64,000 nucleotides of DNA from assembly GCA_937927235.1 (NCBI GenBank), contig CALBCM010000035.1:11842-75841 (forward strand). Direction: 5' to 3'. The translations under genes were made by a program, and so were the position numbers. Each line of letters begins with the position of its first letter. Within the stretch, counting starts at the first letter, position 1. The stretch comes from an uncultured Johnsonella sp. (lineage in GTDB: Bacteria; Bacillota; Clostridia; Lachnospirales; Lachnospiraceae). Below, in pieces: positions 26,325 to 35,311 of this stretch. The notes below the pieces were generated by a model. That model saw nothing but the letters and a program-made list of their open reading frames with translations, searched no databases and was not told where the DNA came from.

Positions 26325-26434
26325 AAATATTCCTCCTTTGTGAATGACATTATAATACAAATATTAGTAAAGTGCTTAAAGCACTTATCTGAATATATCC
26401 TACATAGAAATTGAACTAAAGTCAAGGAGATTTT

Positions 26435-27856
26435 ATGAGAAAAGTTGCTTTTCACACGCTTGGGTGTAAAGTAAATATATACGAAACAGAGGCTATGCAG
26501 AGGATTATGAGTGAAGCAGGTTATGAGCTTGTAAATTTTAATGAAAATGCTGATGTATATATAATTAATACCTGCTCAGTAACAAATATTGCCGACAGAA
26601 AATCACGGCAGATTTTACACAGAGCTAAAAAAGAAAATCCTGATTCCGTGGTAGTAGCTGCGGGCTGCTATGTACAGTCAGGAGCTGAAAAGATAAAGCA
26701 AGACTGCAATATAGATATAATAGTCGGGAATAATAAAAAGAAAGATATAGCCGTAATTATAAATAAATATTTTGATGAAGTAATAAAACTAAATAAGCCG
26801 GAGCATCAGGTCATTGAAGAAGCCATAAAAGAAAACTCGGATGAGCTTGCTGCTTACAGCAAAAAATCTGAAAATATCGAAAGAAGGGTTTTGAGCAATG
26901 TTATAGATATAAATAAAAGCTGTGAGTATGAAGACTTCGGAGTATCAAAGCTTGGCAGGCATACAAGAGCCTTCATAAAAGTACAGGATGGCTGCAATCA
27001 GTTTTGTACCTACTGTATTATACCTTATACGAGAGGCAGGATAAGGAGCAGGGAGCTTAAAAGTATTCTGGCTGAGGTAAGCGGACTTGTTAAAAAGGGC
27101 TATAAAGAAATGGTGCTTACAGGGATACATCTTTCTTCGTACGGGCTTGATGTGGACAGAAAGCAGCAGCTGCTGGAGCTTATAAGTGCGGTTGCCGGAA
27201 TTCCGGGGGTTGAAAGACTGAGAATAGGCTCTTTAGAGCCAAGGATAATCAGCCGGGAATTTCTTTCGGGACTGATTCAAATCCCTCAGTTTTGCCCGCA
27301 TTTTCATCTTTCACTGCAAAGCGGCTGTGACAGTGTGCTTAAGCGCATGAACAGGCAGTATAACAGCAGCGATTTTATAAAGGGAGTAAAACTGATAAGA
27401 GAGTATTATAGACATCCGGCAATTACTACCGACATTATAGTGGGCTTCCCGGGAGAAAGTGAGGAAGAATTCAATATAAGCAGAGATTTTGTGAATGAAG
27501 TGGGATTTTATGAAATGCATATATTTCCTTTTTCTGTCAGAGAGGGAACTAAGGCGGCAAAGCTGCCTAATCAGCTGACTCAAAAAGAAAAATCAGTCCG
27601 TGCAGCCATACTTGCAAAAATAAATAAAGAAAAGGCTTATGATTTCAGGAAACACTGCCTTGGGCAATTTGATGAGCTGTTAAGTGAAGAAGTAGTTGAA
27701 ATTAACGGCAGAAAATATATTTTAGGTCATACTAAGGAATACGTCAAGGCGGCAGTGCCTTACTTTGCAGAGGGACAAAACAAGCTTATAAAAGGCAGGC
27801 TCACCTCATTTTTGACTGAAGAGATACTTTTAATGGAGCCGACAGTTTCGGCTTAA
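26435..27856 (+). CDS. mtaB: tRNA N6-threonylcarbamoyladenosine methylthiotransferase
   Basis: Radical-SAM enzyme that converts t6A37 to ms2t6A37 in tRNA. 473 residues: N-terminal UPF0004 domain with HTLGCKVNIYETEAM, INTCSVTNIADRKSR and AGCYVQSG (three cysteines for one Fe-S cluster), radical-SAM CxxxCxxC in GCNQFCTYCIIPYTRGRIRSR, and a C-terminal TRAM domain. The HTLGCKVN start and the VTNIADRKSRQ block fit the MtaB branch rather than MiaB or RimO. An insertion of about 40 residues lies between the two halves. Confidence 0.93.
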   Translation: MRKVAFHTLGCKVNIYETEAMQRIMSEAGYELVNFNENADVYIINTCSVTNIADRKSRQILHRAKKENPDSVVVAAGCYVQSGAEKIKQDCNIDIIVGNNKKKDIAVIINKYFDEVIKLNKPEHQVIEEAIKENSDELAAYSKKSENIERRVLSNVIDINKSCEYEDFGVSKLGRHTRAFIKVQDGCNQFCTYCIIPYTRGRIRSRELKSILAEVSGLVKKGYKEMVLTGIHLSSYGLDVDRKQQLLELISAVAGIPGVERLRIGSLEPRIISREFLSGLIQIPQFCPHFHLSLQSGCDSVLKRMNRQYNSSDFIKGVKLIREYYRHPAITTDIIVGFPGESEEEFNISRDFVNEVGFYEMHIFPFSVREGTKAAKLPNQLTQKEKSVRAAILAKINKEKAYDFRKHCLGQFDELLSEEVVEINGRKYILGHTKEYVKAAVPYFAEGQNKLIKGRLTSFLTEEILLMEPTVSA

Positions 27857-27886
27857 GATGCTGTTTTTAAAATACCGTATTTAAAG

Positions 27887-27990
27887 TGGTGTTGCAAAAT
27901 AGCAGATTCAGATAATATATAGTATAGAAAGCAAAAAATATTCAACTATATATTGCAGAAACGCTGAATTTTGCAACACCATTTTTATTT
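27887..27990 (+). terminator. Long 95-base palindromic element after mtaB; terminator and possible MITE-like relic
   Basis: Terminal arms TGGTGTTGCAAAAT (27887-27900) and ATTTTGCAACACCA (27968-27981) are perfect 14-bp inverted repeats. Inside, ATTCAG/CTGAAT and AATATATAGT/ACTATATATT pair too, giving one long interrupted hairpin, followed by TTTTTATTT. It can act as terminator for mtaB, but size and terminal repeats also fit a small non-autonomous transposon. A related end, ATTTTGCGACACC, lies at about 925-937. No obvious target-site duplication is visible. Confidence 0.6.
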
Positions 27991-28227
27991 CCCCAATCCC
28001 GCCCCGGCTATACAAACTGTAAAGGGTAGTAAATGTAAAAAGTAAAATTGCCGTTGTAAACCTGCTGAGCAATGCATTTTGCTATAAGAGTATGTGCCCG
28101 GCATATTAGTCAGTATGGTAACTTTGCTGCTATATAAAAGTGTTTCAAAAATCGAAAACCTTTATAAACAGCGGATTTTTACACGCTTTGTATAACCTTG
28201 CCAATTAGTATTTTGCATACAATAAAG
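27991..28227. other. Intergenic space, nothing recognised
   Basis: About 235 bases between the mtaB terminator and the end of the minus-strand NagZ-like gene. No open frame, hairpin or promoter stands out; base composition resembles decayed sequence. Confidence 0.5.
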
Positions 28228-29550
28228 CTATGAAAGCTTAAGCTTAACTCGTAAAATTCTTCTGATAGATTCATCTAAGCGTTCTTCAGATAATTTTCCT
28301 GTTTGAAAATCTGATAAGAGTGACTGGTAGGCTGAACGAAAATCACCTGCTATCAGAAACATGTCTACCCCTGCATTGAAGGCCATTTGAACCGCCTTTT
28401 CCGTACTGTAATGCTTATGAATTGCGCCCATGTCCAATGCATCGGTAATAATGATTCCCTGGTAGCCGTATTCAACTCTTAATATATCGGTAACTATTTT
28501 TTTCGATAAGGAAGCCGGCGTATCATCTCCGAGAACATTAGGCAAGGAAATATGCGAAATCATTATCATGGCAGCTTGCCTTTTTGCAGCTTCCTTAAAA
28601 GGAAAAAGCTCTACATTTTCTAATTCCTCTAAAGTTTTATAGGAAAAGGCATAGTCTTTATGGCTGTCTTCCAGTGTTCCGCCATGACCGGGAAAATGCT
28701 TGTAGCAGCCAAGCACTCCCTGCTCATTTAAACCGTCTTCGTAGGCTTTTGCCATATTTGAAACCAGTGAGGGCTCTGAACCGAAGGAGCGGCTTCCGAT
28801 TATCCGGTTTTTTGGCTCTGTAAGTACGTCGGCATCCGGTGCAAAATTCAGATTAAAACCATAATCCTGCAAATAATTTCCGATAGTTGAGCCTGCCTGC
28901 TTTGCTTCTGATAAATCATTTGTTTTTCCTATATCCCTCATAGAAGGAGTTTTTGGAATTCCAAATCCGCTCGTTCCCTGTAATCTTGCAACTTCTCCTC
29001 CTTCTTCATCAGTGGATAGAAATATCGGAAATCCGCTGGTATCCAAGGCTATCTTCTGCATGTTCTCAAGCATTGACCTGGTCTGCTCCGGAGTTTCCAG
29101 ATTCTGAGAAAAATATATCAGCCCTCCTACCGGATATTTTTTAAAGGACTTTCTGCTTTGCTCTCCTGCCTGTATTACTTTTGAATAGCCTGTTAAAGAT
29201 TCAGGTGTTACAAAAAACAACTGTGCGACCTTAGCTTCAAGACTCATACTTGCCAGCTGCTTTTCTATTTGCAGAGATAGTTTATCATCGAGGCTTGCTG
29301 TGGCATCAGCAGCGGAAGCCGGTGCAGTTTCGTGTTGAGAGGCAGCCTCATTTTTAAATGATGTTGTTTCTATAAGTGCCGCTGTTTCACTTGGATCGTG
29401 CTTTTGCTCTAAACGCGCTTCCGGTTTAGAAGAAAGACTGACAGACTTACTTTCATCTATATTCTGCTTAGGGGTACAGGAGGAGCAGCTGAGGATTAGC
29501 AACAGTAATATATTGGATAAGCAAACAATTAATTTATTTTTAATTTTCAT
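28228..29550 (-). CDS. Beta-N-acetylhexosaminidase lipoprotein (glycoside hydrolase family 3, NagZ-like)
   Basis: Extracytoplasmic enzyme predicted to release N-acetylglucosamine from peptidoglycan or glycan ends. 440 residues. Lipoprotein signal ends at ILSC with lipidated C22. A low-complexity Ser/Ala/Glu linker follows to about residue 85. The GH3 barrel has LSTDEEGGEVARL, the NagZ-specific KHFPGHGGTLEDSHKD (His/Asp general acid pair) and ITDALDMGAI (nucleophile Asp). It lacks the second GH3 domain, as in short NagZ enzymes. The start overlaps the previous gene by 11 bases, implying coupling with the VWA-lectin protein. Confidence 0.9.
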   Translation of the reverse strand: MKIKNKLIVCLSNILLLLILSCSSCTPKQNIDESKSVSLSSKPEARLEQKHDPSETAALIETTSFKNEAASQHETAPASAADATASLDDKLSLQIEKQLASMSLEAKVAQLFFVTPESLTGYSKVIQAGEQSRKSFKKYPVGGLIYFSQNLETPEQTRSMLENMQKIALDTSGFPIFLSTDEEGGEVARLQGTSGFGIPKTPSMRDIGKTNDLSEAKQAGSTIGNYLQDYGFNLNFAPDADVLTEPKNRIIGSRSFGSEPSLVSNMAKAYEDGLNEQGVLGCYKHFPGHGGTLEDSHKDYAFSYKTLEELENVELFPFKEAAKRQAAMIMISHISLPNVLGDDTPASLSKKIVTDILRVEYGYQGIIITDALDMGAIHKHYSTEKAVQMAFNAGVDMFLIAGDFRSAYQSLLSDFQTGKLSEERLDESIRRILRVKLKLS

Positions 29551-31231
29551 ATTCTATAACGTATCCTGTTTTTCCTAAAAAATAGGTGAACTTAGGGTCA
29601 TGTGCAGGGTCATTCCTTTCGTCATTCCATGACCAGTTACCTTCTACATTCCATAGCATTAGATATTTTTCTTCAGTTCCATCTCTGTCATTTCTTGACG
29701 GCTCTCCGGGATACCAGGCAGAATACTGATTGAAATCCTCTCCGGTAATCCAATGTCCGTAGCAATATCCGTTTGTTATCATGGTATAGCCTCCAATCCA
29801 TACATATTTAAGCCCTGCTCCTTGAGCTATATTAATGATATCATTCATTTCCTGCTGTGAAGTGATAGTGACCAGATGCCCGCCTTGCTGAATAGCATTT
29901 GTATTTGCGTCCATCCAGGATATATCGTTTTTTACAGCCTCATAGCGGTTGTTATGCTGGGCATGCTGAATGACTTTGCTTGGAGTAAAGCTGCTTTCGT
30001 TTTGTACGCCATAATTATCATCCAAAATAATACATGAGGCGGTTCTTTGTGTGTAAGCATCTACATTTGTATCTGTGACATATTCCAGGCAGTATAAATC
30101 TTTTTGCTCTGTATAAATACTTTGAAGAATCTGCGACATATCATAAAGGTCGTTAATATTCCAATAACGTCCGCCCGTGCGGTTTGCAATATCGGTGAGT
30201 CCGTAGCTGTCTGCATCTCCTGCACCTATAATATAAAGCGGAACAGAGGAAGAAACGGCATAATTTATCACCTCCTGAGCATTGTGCAGGCTGGCATTGT
30301 CCTGCCCGTCAGTAAAGACAATAACACATTTTGCTCCGGCCTGCCCGGAGGCGTTTCTAATCCCCTCAATACAGGCATCATAAAGAGCTGTATCGCCATA
30401 AGCGGATAAACTTGAAATACCGTTGTTTAAAAGGCTGGTATTTTTTGTGTAGGAGCACATATACATTACATTGCCTTCAAAAGCCAATAATTCAGCCTGG
30501 TCTCCATTTTGGTAATCCAAGCTACTGATAAACTGACTCATGACATTTTGGACTTTAGGCATGTCCGTACCCATTGAGCCGGATTTATCCGCTATAATAT
30601 CAATACTAAGCCCTTGATTTCCCTTCAGCTTTTCAATGCGTTTTACTTCTCTTTCTATATAAGCTCCGCCCGCTACAGATTCACGAATTGCTGCAGAGGG
30701 AGAGTTTAAAATAATAGAGTTTCCGTTCGCATCTATCAGCTGATAATAAATTTTTATCAAAGGATATTCAGATACGTCGGAAGAAATATACTTCATATTT
30801 ACAGCCGGATAAGACTTAGCTTTGGACTGCATCCGAGTTTGAAGCCTGTCAAATTCGGATTTAGAATCGGCGACTTCAGAAAATTTAGCTATAACTGATT
30901 TTTCAGCACTTACAACCTCGTTATCTGTCTTATTGGATTTAATTTTATCTTTACTTTTTTCAGCTGCAGTTGAATTTTCATCCTTTTTCGCTGATTTTAA
31001 ACCAGAGCTTGACAAAACCTGTAATAGGCAGAAGGTAACTATTCCCAGAGAGATTGCCAGTAGCACAGCTAAAGCAGCTGCAAAAGTTTTATTGCGCTCC
31101 AATTCAAATATTATTTTTGAAAAAAATCCGGTATTGCTATCGGCTTCGGGCTGAGACACCGGTTCACCGCATATATCACAGAAGCTTGCATTTTCATCAA
31201 GCAGATTACCGCAATGCTTACAAAAATTCAT
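29540..31231 (-). CDS. Zinc-ribbon / transmembrane / VWA / C-type-lectin-like protein
   Basis: 563 residues with an unusual architecture. Residues 1-25 are a zinc ribbon (C4, C7, C18, C21: FCKHCG...FCDICG), cytosolic. Residues 49-71 form one transmembrane helix. Residues about 207-380 are a von Willebrand A domain with a full MIDAS: DKSGS (215-219), GDTALYD (Thr) and FTDGQD. Residues about 428-563 are a C-type lectin-like fold: GGHLVTITSQQEM, YVWIGGY, HWITGEDFNQYSAWYPGEPS, EEKYLMLW, WSWNDERND, GYVIEYE. The extracellular part should bind protein and/or glycan ligands through metal. AGGGGGG precedes the ATG. It sits between a peptidase and a hexosaminidase gene, suggesting an envelope or host-glycan-binding role. 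Confidence 0.85.
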   Translation of the reverse strand: MNFCKHCGNLLDENASFCDICGEPVSQPEADSNTGFFSKIIFELERNKTFAAALAVLLAISLGIVTFCLLQVLSSSGLKSAKKDENSTAAEKSKDKIKSNKTDNEVVSAEKSVIAKFSEVADSKSEFDRLQTRMQSKAKSYPAVNMKYISSDVSEYPLIKIYYQLIDANGNSIILNSPSAAIRESVAGGAYIEREVKRIEKLKGNQGLSIDIIADKSGSMGTDMPKVQNVMSQFISSLDYQNGDQAELLAFEGNVMYMCSYTKNTSLLNNGISSLSAYGDTALYDACIEGIRNASGQAGAKCVIVFTDGQDNASLHNAQEVINYAVSSSVPLYIIGAGDADSYGLTDIANRTGGRYWNINDLYDMSQILQSIYTEQKDLYCLEYVTDTNVDAYTQRTASCIILDDNYGVQNESSFTPSKVIQHAQHNNRYEAVKNDISWMDANTNAIQQGGHLVTITSQQEMNDIINIAQGAGLKYVWIGGYTMITNGYCYGHWITGEDFNQYSAWYPGEPSRNDRDGTEEKYLMLWNVEGNWSWNDERNDPAHDPKFTYFLGKTGYVIEYEN

Positions 31232-31289
31232 AGTATTCCCCCCTAAATCGCTGAATTTCTTCTATGCAGAACTGTTAAAAATGTTTTAT

Positions 31290-32474
31290 TTAATTTACCT
31301 GATATAAATCAAGCAGCAGGGCAGGACAAATACTTTTATTTTCCTGCCAAATGCTCGAAAGCTGAGCAGGGTCTACCGGATTTGCACCATGTCCGCATTC
31401 TATTGTAAGACTGGGGATTTTCATTTTTGAAATTGCCCAATCCTTATAGCCGGCAGGGTCCAGATTTTGGTAGTTTGAGTCGAGCCTATAGCCGGTTAAG
31501 GACTGTACAATCTCCGCAATATGCCGACTTCGTGCCTTTAATTCTCCCTCCTGCTTATAATACCAGTAAATTACCTCTCCCTGAGTGTGATAGCTTACGG
31601 TTTCGGTAAATTTAAGCCTTCTGGTAAGGTCGGCAAGTGCTCTTGATTCTATCTCAGCCTCTGCTGCACTGCCCTTATAGTGATCTGCTGAGGGATGCCC
31701 TACCTTATCATTATAGCTTTCCCAGTCGGCATCAAAATTGCGGTTTAAATCTACACCCTGAGAATTTGATTTCCACTGTTGAAGATAAGCTCCCATGTCT
31801 GCTGCTTTTTGACTCTCCAATGAATATATACTCTGAACTTTCTGCTTATTTTCAGGCTTTTGAATCCCGTTCATTCCCAGCTGAGAAATACTTACTCCGT
31901 CAGGATTGACCATAGGCGCAAAGTAAACACGGGTTGTGCTCAAAAGCTCAGCAACCTCAATCCCCTGGTAGCTTTCATGCTCCTTTGCTTTTTGCAAAAG
32001 GTCATGGAGCTGCATCATACAAAGCTGGGAGGTAATATATTCTCTGGCATGAATACCTGCATTAATCATCAGGCTTTTTGGAGAATCTGCCGAGCCTAAT
32101 GTAACCAGATAGAGATTGCGCCCGTCAGCAGTTACAGCGATGCTTTGAAGCTGCATCAGCTCGGGATAAACGGAATTAAGCGTTGTCAGGTCTGCTTCCA
32201 TATCCTGATAGGTATAAAGCTCACGTGTATTAAAAAGATAATTGACGCTTGCCTCCGGCACAGGAGTGCTTAAAGCCGGCTGAGAAGCAGACTCGGCTTC
32301 AATCTTGGAGCTTTGATTTACTGCGGCAGCATCGTTTGGTACCAGATTGGTATTGATTTCTTCTTCAGCCGGAGGAGCTGCTGCAATCGTAGCTTTTTCC
32401 TTTTCAGCTTTTCGGCAGGCAGCAAAAGAAATCAGTAATATAGCCGTGACAGCCAGAATCAGTATTTTTTTCAT
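31290..32474 (-). CDS. M14 zinc carboxypeptidase lipoprotein
   Basis: 394 residues. Lipobox FAAC with lipidated C20, then a linker to about residue 80. Family M14 motifs: zinc ligands in GIHAREYITSQ (HxxE), VNPDGV, the substrate-carboxylate block DLNRNFDADWE, third zinc His in SYHTQGEVIYWYY and catalytic Glu in TIECGHG. Likely removes C-terminal residues from peptidoglycan stem peptides (gamma-D-Glu-mDAP carboxypeptidase type) or from proteins outside the membrane. GAGGT precedes the ATG. Cotranscribed with the zinc-ribbon/SH3 gene upstream and the VWA-lectin gene downstream. Confidence 0.9.
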   Translation of the reverse strand: MKKILILAVTAILLISFAACRKAEKEKATIAAAPPAEEEINTNLVPNDAAAVNQSSKIEAESASQPALSTPVPEASVNYLFNTRELYTYQDMEADLTTLNSVYPELMQLQSIAVTADGRNLYLVTLGSADSPKSLMINAGIHAREYITSQLCMMQLHDLLQKAKEHESYQGIEVAELLSTTRVYFAPMVNPDGVSISQLGMNGIQKPENKQKVQSIYSLESQKAADMGAYLQQWKSNSQGVDLNRNFDADWESYNDKVGHPSADHYKGSAAEAEIESRALADLTRRLKFTETVSYHTQGEVIYWYYKQEGELKARSRHIAEIVQSLTGYRLDSNYQNLDPAGYKDWAISKMKIPSLTIECGHGANPVDPAQLSSIWQENKSICPALLLDLYQVN

Positions 32475-32495
32475 TTTAAACCTCAGCTTGTCGCC

Positions 32496-33770
32496 TTATC
32501 TTAAGTAATAGGCTAGAGCATACCCCTCCCATTCATTATAGTAAACTTGGTAGAATCCGTTTTCAGCTGTTGACACATAGGTAACCGCCGCACCTAAGGG
32601 AATTTTGCAGACTTCAGCAGCATTGGTAGACGGTGCCGCACGCAGAGTAATCCATTCCTTACAGTTTACTACATATAATGTTTCAGGATAATACTGCTCG
32701 TAGTTTGAGTAAACACCTGGGTCGGCTTCGGAAAGATAGGAAGCTAAAGCATAACCAGTGCTGCCTAAATAAACCACCTTATAAAAACCGTTGTCTGCGG
32801 ATTCCAAATAGGATACCGGCTCTCCCAGAGGAATCTGCCGAATTGCAGAAGCCTTTGTTGAGGGACTGGTACGAAGCGTGATGCTCTCACTGCAATTAAC
32901 TACATACATAGTTTTAGTATAGGAGGGCGACGAGTATGAGTAAGCAGGTGAACCTCCGGAGTTGGTTTCGGAAAGATAAGAGGCTAAGGCATAGCCGGTA
33001 TCGTTGAGGTAGGTTATCTTATAAAAACCGTTTTCAGCTGTTCCAATATAGGATACCGGTGAACCGAGAGGAATCTGGCGGATTGCGGCAGCCTTAGTTG
33101 AAGGGCTGCTGCGGAGCGTAATGTTTTTGCTGCAATTTACCACATACATGGTTTTATAATTTGCAGGCTGAGGCTGCTGCGGAGCTGCGGGTTGAGGCTG
33201 CTGCAAAGTCGCAGGCTCTGTCTGCATTGCGGCAGAAGTTTCAGCTTCAGTTTCAGGAGCGGTAGAGGAAGGTGGCAAAGCTTCACTGGAATCTTCAGCT
33301 TCGGTAAATTCCTCCGAGTCCCTGGCAGCACGGCTTTTTTTAGGCTTTTTGTCGGCTTTTTCACTTTCTGCCTCTGTATTTAACGGACTGTCCTCCTGCT
33401 TTGAAGCAATGCCCGGCAAAAAATGAACTGCACTGAAAGCAACTGCCCCTATGAGAACAATGGACAGTATTATTAAAGCAGCTGCAAATAATTTATTATT
33501 TTCAAATTTAGAAATAATTTTGGCAAAAAATCCGGTATCCTCCTCCGAGTCAAACTGATATTGAGAATTTTGAAAAAAGGTTTCATTATCTGCAGTTTCA
33601 GGAGCTGCATTAAAATCGTTATTAAAATAATTATTGCTCTGTTCTGCGGGAATATCCGCATTATTTCTGTAGTCTGACTGCGGGCTGCTGTCCCTTGCTG
33701 GCGTTCCGCATACATCACAGAAATTTGCATTTTCACTAAGCCGATTTCCACAATTCTTGCAAAAACTCAT
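32496..33770 (-). CDS. Zinc-ribbon / transmembrane protein with three bacterial SH3-type repeats
   Basis: 424 residues. Zinc ribbon with C4, C7, C18, C21; acidic Asn-rich spacer; transmembrane helix about 96-118; Glu/Ala/Pro/Gln-rich linker (runs of QPQPAAPQ) to about 205; then three tandem SH3_3 repeats of about 70 residues, each beginning YVVNC and containing ITLR.SPST.A..I.QIPLG..V.Y...A.NGFYK..Y....GYALA.YL. The repeats should bind peptidoglycan or wall peptides outside the cell. The zinc ribbon resembles that of the VWA-lectin protein, as though the two respond through a shared cytosolic partner. AGGGGG before the ATG. Confidence 0.87.
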   Translation of the reverse strand: MSFCKNCGNRLSENANFCDVCGTPARDSSPQSDYRNNADIPAEQSNNYFNNDFNAAPETADNETFFQNSQYQFDSEEDTGFFAKIISKFENNKLFAAALIILSIVLIGAVAFSAVHFLPGIASKQEDSPLNTEAESEKADKKPKKSRAARDSEEFTEAEDSSEALPPSSTAPETEAETSAAMQTEPATLQQPQPAAPQQPQPANYKTMYVVNCSKNITLRSSPSTKAAAIRQIPLGSPVSYIGTAENGFYKITYLNDTGYALASYLSETNSGGSPAYSYSSPSYTKTMYVVNCSESITLRTSPSTKASAIRQIPLGEPVSYLESADNGFYKVVYLGSTGYALASYLSEADPGVYSNYEQYYPETLYVVNCKEWITLRAAPSTNAAEVCKIPLGAAVTYVSTAENGFYQVYYNEWEGYALAYYLR

Positions 33771-33813
33771 ATTTTCCCCCTTGACTTATGCATGATATAA
33801 TAATCTGTCTGTT

Positions 33814-34269
33814 TTACTCCATGAGCTCAGTAGTCCAGTTCAATTCCTGTATGCTTTCATCAGTCTGCCTGAGTTCTTTGGAAATTTTATCAACCTCCTT
33901 TTGAAGCTTGGCTACTGAAACTGTGGGCTGTATTTTAATTTCTTTGGGTGAATAGCGGTCTACAATATCACTTGCATTATTAAGAAATTGGCGCATTATG
34001 CGAAGCCGCTCTTTCAAACAATCCCTGTGTGCAAGCTGCTCAGTGATTGAAATGCCGTTTACTGTTGTTTTGCTATTCGTAAGATTTATTTTTTTTATAA
34101 GCTCTTCGAGCCTTGTCAGTATGATATTAAGTTCATCAAAAAGGGCTTCAGGCTGCTCAGCCGGAGCTTCACCCTCCTGAACCTTGGAATTGTTGTTAAG
34201 ACGTATTTGAAGCTCGGAAAGGCGGCTTTGAAGGTCGCCTCTTTCTGAAAGTGCATTTGCAAGTTTCAT
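33814..34269 (-). CDS. Small coiled-coil protein of unknown function
   Basis: 151 residues, no recognised enzymatic domain. Heptad-rich helices cover most of the length (MKLANALSERGDLQSRLSELQIRLNNN..., LDELNIILTRLEELIKKINLTNSK..., VAKLQKEVDKISKELRQTDESIQELNWTTELME). The pattern of NGISITEQLAHRD and LRQTDESIQELNW resembles the DIP1984 septicolysin-like family, but I am not certain. AAAGGA is 8 bases before the ATG. Probably first gene of the envelope operon, 43 bases upstream of the zinc-ribbon/SH3 gene. Cytosolic, no signal peptide. Confidence 0.65.
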   Translation of the reverse strand: MKLANALSERGDLQSRLSELQIRLNNNSKVQEGEAPAEQPEALFDELNIILTRLEELIKKINLTNSKTTVNGISITEQLAHRDCLKERLRIMRQFLNNASDIVDRYSPKEIKIQPTVSVAKLQKEVDKISKELRQTDESIQELNWTTELME

Positions 34270-34347
34270 AAATAAAATCCTTTCGGCGAGGCTTCTCTGG
34301 GCTGGTAAAAGGCAGCGAGAGGAGCCCTTTAATAATTAAATAGCTTG

Positions 34348-35202
34348 TTACCTAGTAAGGTGCTGTATAAACTTAGCTTTAAGCTGCTTTTGAAGCTTGG
34401 AATCAAGACCTGTAGTAGTGAAGGCTTTAAGCACCTCTCCAAGCTCATCCCAGCTTTCCTTTTCCTTGCCTACAAGCACCGGAAAGAAAAACACTCCATT
34501 TGCCTCTGCAGCTGACATATCTCCGGGGGCATCGCCTATCATTAAAACCTTGCTCTTGTCATAGCCGAATTCCATAAGCTTTTTGATGCAGTCAGATTTG
34601 GTGCCTGCATCCTGAGCTAGCAGTATGTCAACCACATCAAGCAGACCGTGCTTTGTCCATTCCTTATGTACGGCATCAGGATTTGCGGAGGAAACTATAG
34701 CGATATTTGCCAAAGCCTTTGCGGGCAGAAGTATATCATGCACTCCCTCAAAAGGGAGAAGCTCGTCTTCATCAAGCTCATGGATTGACTGATTAACCAT
34801 TTTTGACCAGTTAAAAGCTTTTTTTAGACAGAGACTGCCGGTTTTTTCGATTTCTGCATTGAGTGTATTAAAGGAAAATTCCTTAGTATTTGAAACCCAG
34901 TTCCTTAAATCTTCAAGTCCCTCAACCTTGATATATTTATCATTTATTTCATTTAAAATAATTTCAAGCCCTTTATAGCGGTTTATTCCTCTATCCATAG
35001 AGTAGAGATTAATTTCATTCCATCTTTCAAGCATCTCATCCCTATATTTTTCAAGCCCCCACTCTTCAACAAAGCATGGACCGAAGCATTTTTTATGCTT
35101 TATATCCATAGTATCCATGACACAGCCGTCTGAATCTACACAGAGCAGGAAGTCCTTTGTTTTTTTAAATTCGGAAAATGCATTTGAAGTTTTTTTGTCC
35201 AT
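34348..35202 (-). CDS. HAD-superfamily hydrolase
   Basis: 284 residues, phosphatase-like. Motif I CVDSDGCVMDTM (nucleophile Asp and acid Asp), motif II around IAIVSSANPDAV, motif III Lys near GTKSDCIKKL and motif IV LMIGDAPGDMSAAEANG. A large helical cap lies between motifs I and II (about residues 35-150). Substrate unknown. AAAGGGG precedes the ATG. Lies upstream of the coiled-coil gene on the same strand with a 78-base gap, so linkage to the envelope operon is possible but not shown. Confidence 0.85.
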   Translation of the reverse strand: MDKKTSNAFSEFKKTKDFLLCVDSDGCVMDTMDIKHKKCFGPCFVEEWGLEKYRDEMLERWNEINLYSMDRGINRYKGLEIILNEINDKYIKVEGLEDLRNWVSNTKEFSFNTLNAEIEKTGSLCLKKAFNWSKMVNQSIHELDEDELLPFEGVHDILLPAKALANIAIVSSANPDAVHKEWTKHGLLDVVDILLAQDAGTKSDCIKKLMEFGYDKSKVLMIGDAPGDMSAAEANGVFFFPVLVGKEKESWDELGEVLKAFTTTGLDSKLQKQLKAKFIQHLTR

Positions 35203-35230
35203 TGAATTTACCCCTTTATATTTAGTGATG

Positions 35231-35249
35231 ATGCCGGAAAGACCGGCAT
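35231..35249. terminator. Hairpin between HAD gene and PLP enzyme gene
   Basis: ATGCCGG-AAAGA-CCGGCAT: seven perfect pairs with a five-base loop. On the minus strand it is followed by an A/T-rich stretch without a strong T run. It could partially terminate the PLP-enzyme transcript. Confidence 0.4.
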
Positions 35250-35311
35250 ATTATATAACCAGTGCATATCAATAAAATATTAATATAGTCACAGTGCCAA
35301 TCAGCTATGAA

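Noticed and set aside
29540..31231. Diversity-generating retroelement target, because of the C-type lectin fold
   Set aside because: No reverse transcriptase, no template repeat and no adenine-rich variable repeat pair seen in the surrounding sequence.
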